This document shows, piece by piece, positions 9,244 to 17,730 of a stretch of DNA of 64,000 nucleotides. The stretch is from the NCBI RefSeq assembly GCF_004798665.1, contig NZ_CP039292.1, positions 372,001-436,000 on the forward strand, given 5' to 3'. Under the pieces are notes generated by a model, which saw only the letters and a list, made by a program, of their open reading frames with translations, had not been told where the DNA came from and made no database searches. The translations under genes and the position numbers were made by a program. Position 1 is the first letter of the stretch. The number at the start of each line of letters is the position of its first letter. The DNA is from Actinomyces procaprae (GTDB taxonomy: Bacteria > Actinomycetota > Actinomycetes > Actinomycetales > Actinomycetaceae).

Positions 9244-11538
9244 ATGCCACACCTCTACCGCCGCCTGGCCGCCTTCACCGCGGCCCTCGCCCTGGGTGCC
9301 CTCACGCCGGCACTCGCCACCCCGGTCACCGCCGCCGCGGAACCCGCCGGCACAACCACCACACTGAACATCCTCGGCATCACCGACCTGCACGGACACA
9401 TCGAGACCACCAGCGATGAGCCCGGCGCCGTCACCCTGGCCTGCGAGGTCGCCGCCGCCCGCACACGCAACCCCAGCACGCTGCTCGTCTCCAACGGAGA
9501 CAACGTCGGCGGCAGCGCCTACATCTCCTCCGTACTCGACGACCAGCCCACCATCGACGTCCTCAACGCCATCGGCCTGGACGTCACCAGCGCCGGCAAC
9601 CACGAGTTCGACAAGGGAATCACGGACCTCGCCGACCGCCTACTGCCCGCCTTCAGCGCCCCGGTCCTGTCCGCCAACGTCACCGGCAATGCGGCCCTGA
9701 CCGCCGAGGGCTCCGGCAACGGCGCCTGGGTCACCGAGGTCGACGGCGTCAGGGTCGGCTTCATCGGCGTCGTCACTGAGGAGCTGCCCAGCCTGGTGTC
9801 CAAGTCCGCGCTCGAGGGCCTCACGGTCTTAGACGCGACCGCCACCGCCAACGCGCGCGCCCGGGAGCTCAAGGACGGTGACGCCGCCAACGGCGAGGCC
9901 GACGTCGTCGTGGTCCTGGCCCACGAGGACGCCGCCATCTACGGCAACCAGTTCAACGGTGCCGTCGACGCCGTCGTCGCCGGCCACACCCACGTGCCCT
10001 TCGCCGACGTCGTCAAGTCGACCGACGGTACGGACATCGCCGTCGTCCAGCCCGACCACTACGGCCTCAAGCTCGGCGAGATCACCCTGACGGTGACCAC
10101 CGCCGCGGACGGCACCAAGGGCGTCACCGCCGCCACCGCCCGCAACCTCGACCTGGCGGAGTCCGACTGCACCACCGACGCCTACGGCGTGGCCGGGATC
10201 GTCGCCAAGGCGAAGGCGGACTCGGAGGCGGCGGGCAATGAGGTCATCGCCACCCTCGACTCGAACTTCTACCGCGGTACCAACGACGGCACGGACTACG
10301 GCGCCAACCGCTCCACCGAGTCCACCGCCTCCAACCTCATCGCCACGTCCTTCGCCGCCTGGCTGGCCGAGGACATCCAGCCGGCCACCGACTACGCGAT
10401 CGGGCTGATGAACCCCGGCGGCGTGCGCGCCGACTACCTCGCCGGCGAGCTCACCGCGGGGGAGGCCTACATGGTGCAGCCCTTCGGCAACGAGATGGCC
10501 TACGCGACCTACACGGGCGCCGAGGTCAAGCAGGTCCTCGCCGAGCAGTTCCAGCCGACGACGACGCGCGCCGCCCTCATGCTCGGGGTGTCGGACAACG
10601 TCGAGGTCTACCTCGACCAGGACGCCGCCGACCAGCTCGAGGACTACTTCACGCAGATCTCCACCGCCCCCTCCGAGGAGGAGAGGAACGCGCTCCTGAC
10701 GAGCCTCGCCGACGACATCGCCGACGCCCGCTCCCGGGTCATCGACGCCGTCTACATCGACGGGAAGCTGCTCGACGACGCCGCGAGCGTCACCGTCGCC
10801 TCCAACACCTTCCTCCTGGCCGGCGGCGACAACTTCGACACCCTCGGTGGCAAGACGATGATCAACACCGGCATCCTCGACCGCACGGTCACCTCCGAGT
10901 ACCTGGTGCGCATCTCCCCGGCCACCGCCTCCTACGACAAGCACCAGGTCGGCACCTCCCTCGCCGTCGACGGCGACACCGTGACGGCCCGCTTCACCGG
11001 CCTGAGCTATTCGGCCACCGCCGAGCAGGGCGTGGGTGACGCCGCCACCTCGATCGCCGCCACCGTCGCCATGGCCGACGGCACCACCCGCACACTGGCG
11101 ACGAGCGACATCGACCAGTCGGTCACCCCGGGCCTGCCCGAGACCGGCCAGGCGACCCTCGCCTTCACGCTCCCCGACGGCGTCGCCACCCAGGACTGCA
11201 CGGTCGACGGCGTGAGCACCACGTGCGCAACCGTCTCCTTCGCCGTCACCGGCGCCGACGGCACCACCCGGACGCTCGCCATCACCGCCCAGGTCACGCG
11301 CCCGGTCCCAGGGGAGACGACGGCGCCGACACCCACCGCGACGGCGGGCGCGTCGGCAGGGGCGGGACCCGGTGCGGCGGGGACGCCCACCGCATCCCCG
11401 GTCGCGCCTGGGACGTCCGCGCCGCACCGCGGCTCGAACGGCGGCCTGGCCCGCACCGGCGCCCCGATCGTCCTCGGGGTGCTCGCCCTCGGGCTGATGG
11501 GTGGAGGCGCCCTGCTGACCGCCCGTCGACGCGACTAG
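9244..11538 (+). CDS. Cell-wall-anchored 5'-nucleotidase/metallophosphatase, intact metal site
   Basis: The 764-residue protein is a paralogue of the product of 1987-4359, sharing blocks such as SAYISSVLDDQPTIDVL, GANRSTESTASNLIA and VQPFGNEM. It has a signal peptide (about 1-32), a calcineurin-like domain with complete motifs (ITDLHGH with D48 and H50, NGDNVGG, AGNHEFD, VLAHEDA, AGHTHVP), a 5'-nucleotidase C domain, an Ig-like region, a Thr/Ala/Pro spacer and the sorting signal LARTG (735-739) with hydrophobic segment and Arg tail. Likely acts on the surface to release nucleosides and phosphate. It is monocistronic and sits just past the fru repeat array. Confidence 0.92.
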   Translation: MPHLYRRLAAFTAALALGALTPALATPVTAAAEPAGTTTTLNILGITDLHGHIETTSDEPGAVTLACEVAAARTRNPSTLLVSNGDNVGGSAYISSVLDDQPTIDVLNAIGLDVTSAGNHEFDKGITDLADRLLPAFSAPVLSANVTGNAALTAEGSGNGAWVTEVDGVRVGFIGVVTEELPSLVSKSALEGLTVLDATATANARARELKDGDAANGEADVVVVLAHEDAAIYGNQFNGAVDAVVAGHTHVPFADVVKSTDGTDIAVVQPDHYGLKLGEITLTVTTAADGTKGVTAATARNLDLAESDCTTDAYGVAGIVAKAKADSEAAGNEVIATLDSNFYRGTNDGTDYGANRSTESTASNLIATSFAAWLAEDIQPATDYAIGLMNPGGVRADYLAGELTAGEAYMVQPFGNEMAYATYTGAEVKQVLAEQFQPTTTRAALMLGVSDNVEVYLDQDAADQLEDYFTQISTAPSEEERNALLTSLADDIADARSRVIDAVYIDGKLLDDAASVTVASNTFLLAGGDNFDTLGGKTMINTGILDRTVTSEYLVRISPATASYDKHQVGTSLAVDGDTVTARFTGLSYSATAEQGVGDAATSIAATVAMADGTTRTLATSDIDQSVTPGLPETGQATLAFTLPDGVATQDCTVDGVSTTCATVSFAVTGADGTTRTLAITAQVTRPVPGETTAPTPTATAGASAGAGPGAAGTPTASPVAPGTSAPHRGSNGGLARTGAPIVLGVLALGLMGGGALLTARRRD

Positions 11539-11572
11539 GCCGTACGGGGCGGGGTTGTGGGATGATGCGACG

Positions 11573-13306
11573 GTGAGCTTCGGTGACCCCGCCCCGACCA
11601 CTTCGCCCGCCCGCCCGATCGCCACTGGCGACGTCGAGCGGCCCGTAGGTGAGGAGTGCGGCGTCTTCGGCGTCTGGGCGCCGGGGGAGGAGGCCTCCCG
11701 CCTGACCTACTTCGGCCTGTACGCCCTCCAGCACCGGGGCCAGGAGGCCGCCGGCATCGCCTCCACCGACGGCACCAACATCCTGGTCTACAAGGACCTG
11801 GGGCTGGTTTCCCAGATATTCGACGACGGCACCCTGTCCAGCCTCACCGGGCACCTCGCCGTCGGCCACGTCCGCTATGCCACCCAGGGTGCGGGCACGT
11901 GGGAGAACGCGCAGCCGATGCTGGGGCCGGTGGCCGGCTCCACCCTGGCGCTGACCCACAACGGCAACCTCACCAACACCCGCGAGCTGATGGAGGCGGT
12001 GCAGCGCACCAGCGGGGAGGACCTCACCGGCGAGCTCGGCCGCGGCTCCTCCACCGACACCGCCGTGATCGCCGCCCTCATGGAGCTGGTCTCCCAGCGT
12101 GGCCGGGTGGACGCCTGGGACTACGACGCCGTCGACGCCGACACCCCCCTGTACCTGCCGGCGGCCGCCGCCGAACCGCCGCTGAGCATCTCCGCGACCG
12201 CCCTGCGCGTGCTGCCGATGCTGCGCGGCGCCTTCTCCCTGGTGTTCATGGATGAGCACACCCTTTACGCCGCCCGTGACCCGCACGGGGTACGGCCCCT
12301 CGTGCTCGGCCGCCTGCAGCGCGGCTGGGTGGTCGCCTCGGAGAGCGCCGCCCTGGACATCATCGGCGCCGCCTTCGTCCGCGAGATCGAACCCGGGGAA
12401 CTCATCGAGATCGACGCCGACGGCGTGCGCTCCACCCACTTCGCCACGCCACGCCGGGCCGGCTGTGTCTTCGAGTACGTCTACCTGGCCCGCCCGGACA
12501 CGCGCATCGCCGGCCGCTCCGTCATCGCCGCCCGCAACGCCATGGGGGCGGCCCTGGCGCGTGAGCACCCGGTGGAGGCCGACCTGGTGATCGCCACCCC
12601 CGAGTCCGGTACACCGGCCGCCATCGGCTACGCCCAGGCCTCCGGTATCCCCTACGGGCAGGGGCTGGTGAAGAACACCTATGTGGGCCGGACCTTCATT
12701 CAGCCCACCCAGACCCTGCGCCAGCTCGGCATCCGCCTCAAGCTGAACCCGGTGCGGGAGGTCATCGCCGGCAAGCGATTGATCGTCGTCGACGACTCGA
12801 TTGTGCGCGGCAATACCCAGCGCGCCCTGGTGCGTATGCTGCGGGAGGCCGGGGCCGCGCAGGTGCATGTGCGCATCTCCTCCCCGCCGGTGCTGTGGCC
12901 CTGCTACTACGGCATCGACTTCGCCACCCGCGCCGAGCTCATCGCCACCGGGATGAGCGTGGAGGAGATCCGGGACTCCATCGGCGCCGACTCCCTCGGG
13001 TACCTGTCCGTGGACGGCATGGTCGCCGCCTCCGGGCAGAGCGGAGACTCGCTGTGCTCCGCCTGCTTCACCGGCGACTACCCCATCGCCCCGCCGACTA
13101 AGGGCCCGCTGCCGGGAACCCCCGCAGTGGCCCGGGTGCCCGGCGTCTACCGGCGCCGCAACGGCGCGGGCGCCGACGCCGAACCGGCCACGCGCCGGGT
13201 GACCCGCCCGGACTTGAGCGCCGGCAGTCCCCACCAGGCCCCCGACGCCGCCACCACCGGCGCCGAGTCCAGCCCCGCCACCGAACCGGAAGGAACCTCC
13301 CGATGA
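11573..13306 (+). CDS. purF: Amidophosphoribosyltransferase
   Basis: Catalyses the first committed step of purine synthesis, from PRPP and glutamine to phosphoribosylamine. The class II glutamine amidotransferase domain begins at the nucleophile Cys in EECGVFGVW after a 28-residue leader that would be processed. ALQHRGQEAAGI, THNGNLTN and the PRPP loop VVDDSIVRGNTQ are all present. The C-terminal ~60 residues beyond PGVYRRR are low-complexity. The GTG at 11573 is chosen over a TTG at 11555, although neither has a clear ribosome site. The stop overlaps purM (ATGA). Confidence 0.94.
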   Translation: MSFGDPAPTTSPARPIATGDVERPVGEECGVFGVWAPGEEASRLTYFGLYALQHRGQEAAGIASTDGTNILVYKDLGLVSQIFDDGTLSSLTGHLAVGHVRYATQGAGTWENAQPMLGPVAGSTLALTHNGNLTNTRELMEAVQRTSGEDLTGELGRGSSTDTAVIAALMELVSQRGRVDAWDYDAVDADTPLYLPAAAAEPPLSISATALRVLPMLRGAFSLVFMDEHTLYAARDPHGVRPLVLGRLQRGWVVASESAALDIIGAAFVREIEPGELIEIDADGVRSTHFATPRRAGCVFEYVYLARPDTRIAGRSVIAARNAMGAALAREHPVEADLVIATPESGTPAAIGYAQASGIPYGQGLVKNTYVGRTFIQPTQTLRQLGIRLKLNPVREVIAGKRLIVVDDSIVRGNTQRALVRMLREAGAAQVHVRISSPPVLWPCYYGIDFATRAELIATGMSVEEIRDSIGADSLGYLSVDGMVAASGQSGDSLCSACFTGDYPIAPPTKGPLPGTPAVARVPGVYRRRNGAGADAEPATRRVTRPDLSAGSPHQAPDAATTGAESSPATEPEGTSR

Positions 13307-14454
13307 GCCAGAGCGCGGACGCACCCGCCCCCATCACTTACGCCTCCGCCGGCGTCGACACGGCCGCCGGGGACCGGGCGGTGGAGCTGATGAAGGCGTC
13401 CGTCGCCGCCACGATGACGCCCGCCGTCGTCGGGGAGGTGGGCGGATTCGCCGGAATGGTCGACGTCTCCGAGCTGCGCGCCTACCGCCGTCCCCTGCTG
13501 GCCACGTCCACCGATGGCGTGGGCACCAAGGTAGCCATCGCCCAGGCCCTGGACGTCCACGACACCATCGGCCAGGACCTGGTCGGCATGGTCATCGACG
13601 ACATCGTGGTGGTTGGCGCCCGCCCCCTGCTGATGACCGACTACATCGCCTGCGGGAAGGTGGTGCCGCAGCGCATCGCCGATATCGTGCGCGGCGTCGC
13701 CCAGGCCTGCGCCGCCGTCGGCACTCCCCTGCTCGGTGGGGAGACCGCCGAGCACCCCGGGCTGATGGGCCCGGAGGAGTACGACGTCGCCGGCGCGGCC
13801 ACCGGCGTGGTTGAGGCCGACCGGACGCTGGGCGCGCAACGGGTGCGGCCCGGGGACGTGCTCGTGGCCCTGGCCGCTTCCGGCCTGCACTCCAACGGAT
13901 ACTCACTGGTGCGGCGGGTTGTGGAGCAGGCCGACTGGCGGCTGGACCGGGAGGTGCCCGAGTTCGGCCGCACCCTCGGACAGGAGCTGTTGGAGCCCAC
14001 GCGCCTGTACACGCGGGTGCTGCTGGACCTCATCGCCCAGATCGACCCCGCCGACGCCGACCCGGACCGGTTGCGCATTCGCGCCCTGGCCCATGTCACC
14101 GGCGGCGGGCTGGGCGCCAACCTCGCCCGCGTGCTGCCCGCCGGGACGGTGGCCGATGTGGACCGCGGCAGCTGGACGGTGCCGGCAGTCTTCGACGTCG
14201 TGCGCCGACTCGGCGCGGTGCCGTGGGATGACCTGGAGAGCACCCTCAACCTGGGGGTGGGCATGGTGGCCGTGGTTGCGGCCGACGCGGTGGACGAGGT
14301 CCTGCACGGCGCCGAGGCGGCGGGGATGCCCGCCTGGGTGCTGGGCGGCGTCAACGACTCCGCCGACTACACGCCGCAGGGGCGGGTAGTCGCCGGCACT
14401 AAGGGTGTTGACGGGGGCGGCGTGGACCTGCGCGGGACCTACCGGACCGCATAA
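13303..14454 (+). CDS. purM: Phosphoribosylformylglycinamidine cyclo-ligase
   Basis: Purine-pathway AIR synthetase that closes the imidazole ring using ATP. The 383-residue protein has the family landmarks: TYASAGVDTAAGDRAVELMK near the start, GVGTKVAIAQ, DLVGMVIDDIVVVGA, GGETAEHPG and the glycine-rich HVTGGGLGANLAR. It is translationally coupled to purF in a two-gene operon. The following 214 nt before the convergent DUF3073 gene hold no gene. Confidence 0.95.
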   Translation: MSQSADAPAPITYASAGVDTAAGDRAVELMKASVAATMTPAVVGEVGGFAGMVDVSELRAYRRPLLATSTDGVGTKVAIAQALDVHDTIGQDLVGMVIDDIVVVGARPLLMTDYIACGKVVPQRIADIVRGVAQACAAVGTPLLGGETAEHPGLMGPEEYDVAGAATGVVEADRTLGAQRVRPGDVLVALAASGLHSNGYSLVRRVVEQADWRLDREVPEFGRTLGQELLEPTRLYTRVLLDLIAQIDPADADPDRLRIRALAHVTGGGLGANLARVLPAGTVADVDRGSWTVPAVFDVVRRLGAVPWDDLESTLNLGVGMVAVVAADAVDEVLHGAEAAGMPAWVLGGVNDSADYTPQGRVVAGTKGVDGGGVDLRGTYRTA

Positions 14455-14668
14455 GGCTGCGCGTCCCGAAGGGCGCGTGGAGCCCGGCGGGCGCGCTGCA
14501 CGAGGGTACGCCCGCCGCCGCCGTGCCGCCGCGGCCCCGAATACGCGCACTGAGGGCGCAGCACCCTACGTGCGGCTTGCACTCGGGCATGGATGTGCAC
14601 GCCCGTCGGCGAAGTCGCCATACGCGGGTACCGGCAGCCCACCGCGGTTGCGGCGGCGCGCCCGGGCG

Positions 14669-14884
14669 TCAGGCGTCGTCGGCCTCGTCGTCCCAGTCGT
14701 CGTCGACGGCGTACTTGGCGGCAAGCTCCTCGTACATGTCCTCGTCGGATTGAGAGTCGGGGGATGCCGCGGAGGAGGCCGTAGCGAGTTCGCGTTCGAG
14801 CGCCGCGTAGTCGGTCTCCGGGCTGAAGTACTTGAGCTTGCGGGCGACCTTGGTCGCCTTGGCCTTCTGACGGCCGCGCCCCAT
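14669..14884 (-). CDS. DUF3073 family protein
   Basis: A 71-residue protein starting MGRGRQKAKATKVARKLKYF, the hallmark of this small actinobacterial family, followed by an acidic tail ending DDDWDDEADDA. A longer frame is open upstream, but the ATG at 14884 has GGAGGGGG at good spacing and matches the conserved N-terminus. Function is unknown. The basic head with acidic tail could suit a nucleic-acid or ribosome partner, which is speculation. It faces purM, a common arrangement in the phylum. Confidence 0.85.
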   Translation of the reverse strand: MGRGRQKAKATKVARKLKYFSPETDYAALERELATASSAASPDSQSDEDMYEELAAKYAVDDDWDDEADDA

Positions 14885-15097
14885 AGGCTCGACCCCCTCC
14901 AACGTGTCTCTGGGCGCGCCGTGGGCGCGCATCAATTGGGCAAATGTGTCGTGGCCCAACCGTACATCGTTGCCGCGCCGGAACACCATTCGAGCGACAG
15001 CACGTCGCCCGTGGTAAGCCCCACGGATGACGCTCGGCGGCGGCTGGATGAGGGCCGGGAGGACCCGGCGCCGGGTTGTGCGGTGGCGCCGGTGGTA

Positions 15098-15508
15098 CTA
15101 GCGGCGCAGGGCCTTGACCAGGGCGAATGCGCTCAGGCCGACAAGCGCGGCGGCCACGCCGGTCACGATCGCCAGCGCCTGCGGATCGCCGTCGCGGGCG
15201 TCGTCGAAGAGGCGCTGAGCCCGAGCGATGACCGAGGCGCCGCCTCCCGCCGTCGGCGTGGCGGCGGCCGGAGACGGCGCGTCCTGTCCCTGTACTCGCG
15301 CCTTCAGACCCGCGGCGGTCGACTGGGCGCGTTCACGCAGATCCGCCACGGTGGCCTCGGCCGTGGTGCGGGCGGCCGTCTTGAGTGCCTCAGGCGCCAG
15401 GCGGAGGGCGAGCTCTTCGACGTCGTCCGCTACCGAGGCGCGCAGGGCGGCGAGCCGGGTCTCGATCTCCTCCGGCGTGGGCGCGGGTGTCGGATTCTTC
15501 TCACTCAC
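15098..15508 (-). CDS. DUF3618 family membrane protein
   Basis: The 136-residue protein has a helical N-terminal region of the DUF3618 type (PEEIETRLAALRASVADDVEEL, about 10-31), an Ala/Thr-rich middle and one C-terminal membrane segment (about 115-133) ending in KALRR. The GTG start at 15508 overlaps the stop of the upstream holin-like gene (GTGA), so the two are coupled. The family is commonly found with holin-superfamily III proteins in actinobacteria. Its function is not known, but co-occurrence suggests an envelope role. Confidence 0.78.
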   Translation of the reverse strand: MSEKNPTPAPTPEEIETRLAALRASVADDVEELALRLAPEALKTAARTTAEATVADLRERAQSTAAGLKARVQGQDAPSPAAATPTAGGGASVIARAQRLFDDARDGDPQALAIVTGVAAALVGLSAFALVKALRR

Positions 15509-15975
15509 TTCTGGTTGCCCTTCTCGAAGCCGACGGCGGCGGCGGACTTGACGGTGTTCAGGTCGTTCTGGAGGGCGCCCTTCGGGTCGGGCACGTCCGC
15601 CTTGGCCGCCTGGAGGCGCTTGACCCCCAGCAGCGCGGCGATTGCGGCCGTGAGCAGCAGTACCACGGTGACGATGAGCTTGGCCGCCCACACCGGTAGG
15701 GCCAGAGCGATGAGCTCAACGATGGCGCTCAGTAGGAAGCCCACGCCGTACAGGGCTACGACCCCGGCGACCGCCAGCAGCGCACCGCCGACCCCCATAG
15801 TGGCGGCCATGCGCTTGCCCTTGGCCTTGGCCAGGTCGATTTCTCCGTGTACGAGGGCGGAGATGTTGTCCGAGATCCGCCCGACGAGCTCGCTGAGCGT
15901 CGGCGATGTGGTCGCGGAGGCCGGCCGCGGGGGCATTGACGGGGGTTGGTTGGGGTGTTGGGCCTGCTGGCTCAT
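15505..15975 (-). CDS. Phage holin superfamily III-like membrane protein
   Basis: The 156-residue protein has a Pro/Gln-rich start, the conserved block TLSELVGRISDNISALVHGEIDLAKAK shortened here to about 30-56, and two hydrophobic hairpins (about 60-85 and 90-112). This is the arrangement of the chromosomal holin-like family PF07332, whose members are not part of prophages. The ATG at 15975 follows an AAGG box and excludes the Cys-rich upstream extension of the frame. Coupled to the DUF3618 gene. Confidence 0.78.
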   Translation of the reverse strand: MSQQAQHPNQPPSMPPRPASATTSPTLSELVGRISDNISALVHGEIDLAKAKGKRMAATMGVGGALLAVAGVVALYGVGFLLSAIVELIALALPVWAAKLIVTVVLLLTAAIAALLGVKRLQAAKADVPDPKGALQNDLNTVKSAAAVGFEKGNQK

Positions 15976-16165
15976 GGAACCGACCTTCTTGTGCCTACTG
16001 GTGGACTGCTGGGGACTGCGGACGGGCCGCTCCCACTCCTCGGACCAGAATCTCACATGCCGGGGCTGGGCGGCAGCTGACCAGTCCTGCGTAACCGTCT
16101 GATTTCCCCCGCAGCAGTGGCAGTGCAACCGAATGGTGACGTTGAGGCGCGTCGGTGTGGTCGTT

Positions 16166-16254
16166 GCCCGGCCCCTGTCCCTGGGGGAGTGCGCTGATCA
16201 TCGGTGTGGGCACCCGCTACTCCGAGCCCGGCCCCTGTCCCTGGGGGAGTGCGC
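16166..16254. repeat. 29-bp direct repeat pair
   Basis: An identical 29-bp sequence beginning GCCCGGCCCCTGTCCC lies at 16166-16194 and 16226-16254, exactly 60 bp apart. It sits just left of the mirrored 19-bp array. No function is evident. Confidence 0.85.
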
Positions 16255-16268
16255 CTCCGGGGACCTAC

Positions 16269-16435
16269 TTGGACCGCTCACGCGCGGTTGGACCGCTCAC
16301 GCGCGGTTGGACCGCTCACGCGCGGTTGGACCGCTCACGCGCGGTTGGACCGCTCACGCGCGGTTGGACCGCTGTAACCGGCGGCTACGGCGGTCCAACG
16401 GGGGCGCAGCGGTCCAACGGGGGCGCAGGGGTCCA
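16269..16435. repeat. Mirrored 19-bp array, family A copy 1
   Basis: Five exact 19-bp units beginning TTGGACCGCTCACG run from 16269 to 16363. A 36-bp core (16364-16399) contains CGCTGTAACC and GGCTACGGCG and is bounded by TTGGACCGC and GCGGTCCAA. Then come opposite-facing 19-bp units GCGGTCCAACGGGGGCGCA at 16390-16408 and 16409-16427, and a partial unit. The open frames across this block are by-products of the repeat. Together with the 29-bp pair it fills most of the gene-free interval 15976-16580. Confidence 0.92.
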
Positions 16436-16580
16436 ACGGCACGGTACTCGCTTTCCTGTGCGGAGGGTTGCCACGTCACCGAAGTCCACCAAGGTCCACA
16501 GGCCGCGTTCGCGCAGGGTGCCGCTCGCCGCATTCACAGGCCTTCGGACGCGCGCCACTGCCTGGGGGCACAGTGGAGAC

Positions 16581-17507
16581 ATGTGGACTTCACCGATTCC
16601 GATCATTCTGTCTTCGGATCTCACCGTACAGGGGCGGCGTAGCGACGCTCTCGCTCGAGAAGCCGTGCGTTCGGGAGGGGAACTCATTCGTATCCGTCGC
16701 GGTGTCTATGTGCGGCGAAGTGAGTTCAGCAGTTTGAGTAGACAGCAGGCGCATCGGGTCAGGGTGATCGCTGCCCGACTCACTGGGGCACTGGATGGTG
16801 CCGTACTGGCCAGGGAGTCTGCGGCCGTGATGCACGGCATCCCTCTTGTAGGAGCGATTCCTCAGCAGGTGCAGGTGGTGCGGCCTGGGCGCGACGGTGG
16901 AAGAATGTCGTCTGGGATTCGTACGCTGCGTGCCGGACGCGGCTTCCAGACCGTGCTGGACGACGGCGTCCCGGTGGCGTCAGTTGCGCAGACCCTTGCG
17001 GATCTCGGGCGGTGCCGCCCACTGCGTGACGTATTGGCCGGCTTTGACGCCATGATGAGAGCCGGCCGAGTGACGAAGGAGGATATCGCCGCTGCGGCTC
17101 CGGAGCGCTCGCGGGGACGCCCAAGGCTGTACCGGACGATCGAGGTGACCGATCCGAATGCCGAGTCACCGGGAGAGAGCCTGAGCCGGGCGGTGATGAT
17201 CGAACATCACCTCCCCATGCCTACTTTGCAGGAGCCGGTGCGGGATCAGCACGGCGGGCTGCTTGGACGGGTCGACTTCATCTGGCCTGAGCACGGCGTG
17301 ATCGGGGAGTTCGACGGTCGGGTCAAATATGGGCGAGAGTTGACGGGCAGACCGGTGGACGAGGTCCTACTCACTGAGCGGCGGCGAGAGCTAGATATTG
17401 AGAGCGCTACCGGCATGCGAGTCGTACGTTGGCTCTGGGACGACGCCTGGAGGGAACAAGGTCTGCTGGAGATCCTTGCTGGAGCTGGTATCCGCCCTTT
17501 GCGCTGA
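16581..17507 (+). CDS. AbiEi-like protein with nuclease-like C-terminus, between two repeat clusters
   Basis: The 308-residue product resembles the N-terminal winged-helix domain of type IV AbiEi antitoxin proteins (about 18-95: RSGGELIRIRRGVYVRR, then a region ending HGIPLV). Its C-terminal third (about 220-300) looks like the DUF559/PD-(D/E)XK fold, with RVDFIWPEHGVIGEFDGRVK and a Trp-rich end. No AbiEii toxin gene is adjacent. The ATG at 16581 follows GTGGAGAC; the longer upstream frame is repeat-derived. Codon use is less GC-biased than its neighbours, hinting at transfer. It lies exactly between repeat copies 1 and 2. Confidence 0.7.
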   Translation: MWTSPIPIILSSDLTVQGRRSDALAREAVRSGGELIRIRRGVYVRRSEFSSLSRQQAHRVRVIAARLTGALDGAVLARESAAVMHGIPLVGAIPQQVQVVRPGRDGGRMSSGIRTLRAGRGFQTVLDDGVPVASVAQTLADLGRCRPLRDVLAGFDAMMRAGRVTKEDIAAAAPERSRGRPRLYRTIEVTDPNAESPGESLSRAVMIEHHLPMPTLQEPVRDQHGGLLGRVDFIWPEHGVIGEFDGRVKYGRELTGRPVDEVLLTERRRELDIESATGMRVVRWLWDDAWREQGLLEILAGAGIRPLR

Positions 17508-17522
17508 TGCGGTCAGTTCCAG

Positions 17523-17709
17523 TTGGACCGCTCACGCGCGCTTGGACCGCTGTAACCGGCGGCTACGGCGGTCCAACGGGGGGACAGCGGTCCAACGGGG
17601 GCGCAGGGGTCCAACGGGGGGACAGCGGTCCAACGGGGGGACAGCGGTCCAACGGGGCGCGGCGGTCCAACGGGAGGACAGCGGTCCAACGGGGGCACAG
17701 GGGTCCAAG
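17523..17709. repeat. Mirrored 19-bp array, family A copy 2
   Basis: One left unit (17523-17541) leads into a core at 17542-17577 identical over 36 bp to the core at 16364-16399. Right-facing units follow at 17568, 17587, 17606, 17625, 17644 (18 bp), 17662 and 17681, with a partial unit at 17700-17709. Units differ mainly in the spacer after GGTCCAACGGG. The array ends some 20 bp before the convergent ABC gene stop. Confidence 0.92.
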
Positions 17710-17730
17710 TGCACTGGAGGGAGAGCGGCC

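Noticed and set aside
16269..16435. CRISPR array
   Set aside because: Units are contiguous 19-bp copies without unique spacers, orientation flips at the core, and no cas gene is near.
16155..16580. N-terminal extension of the AbiEi-like gene through the repeats
   Set aside because: The translation simply reiterates the 19-bp repeat; the family-like sequence starts at 16581.
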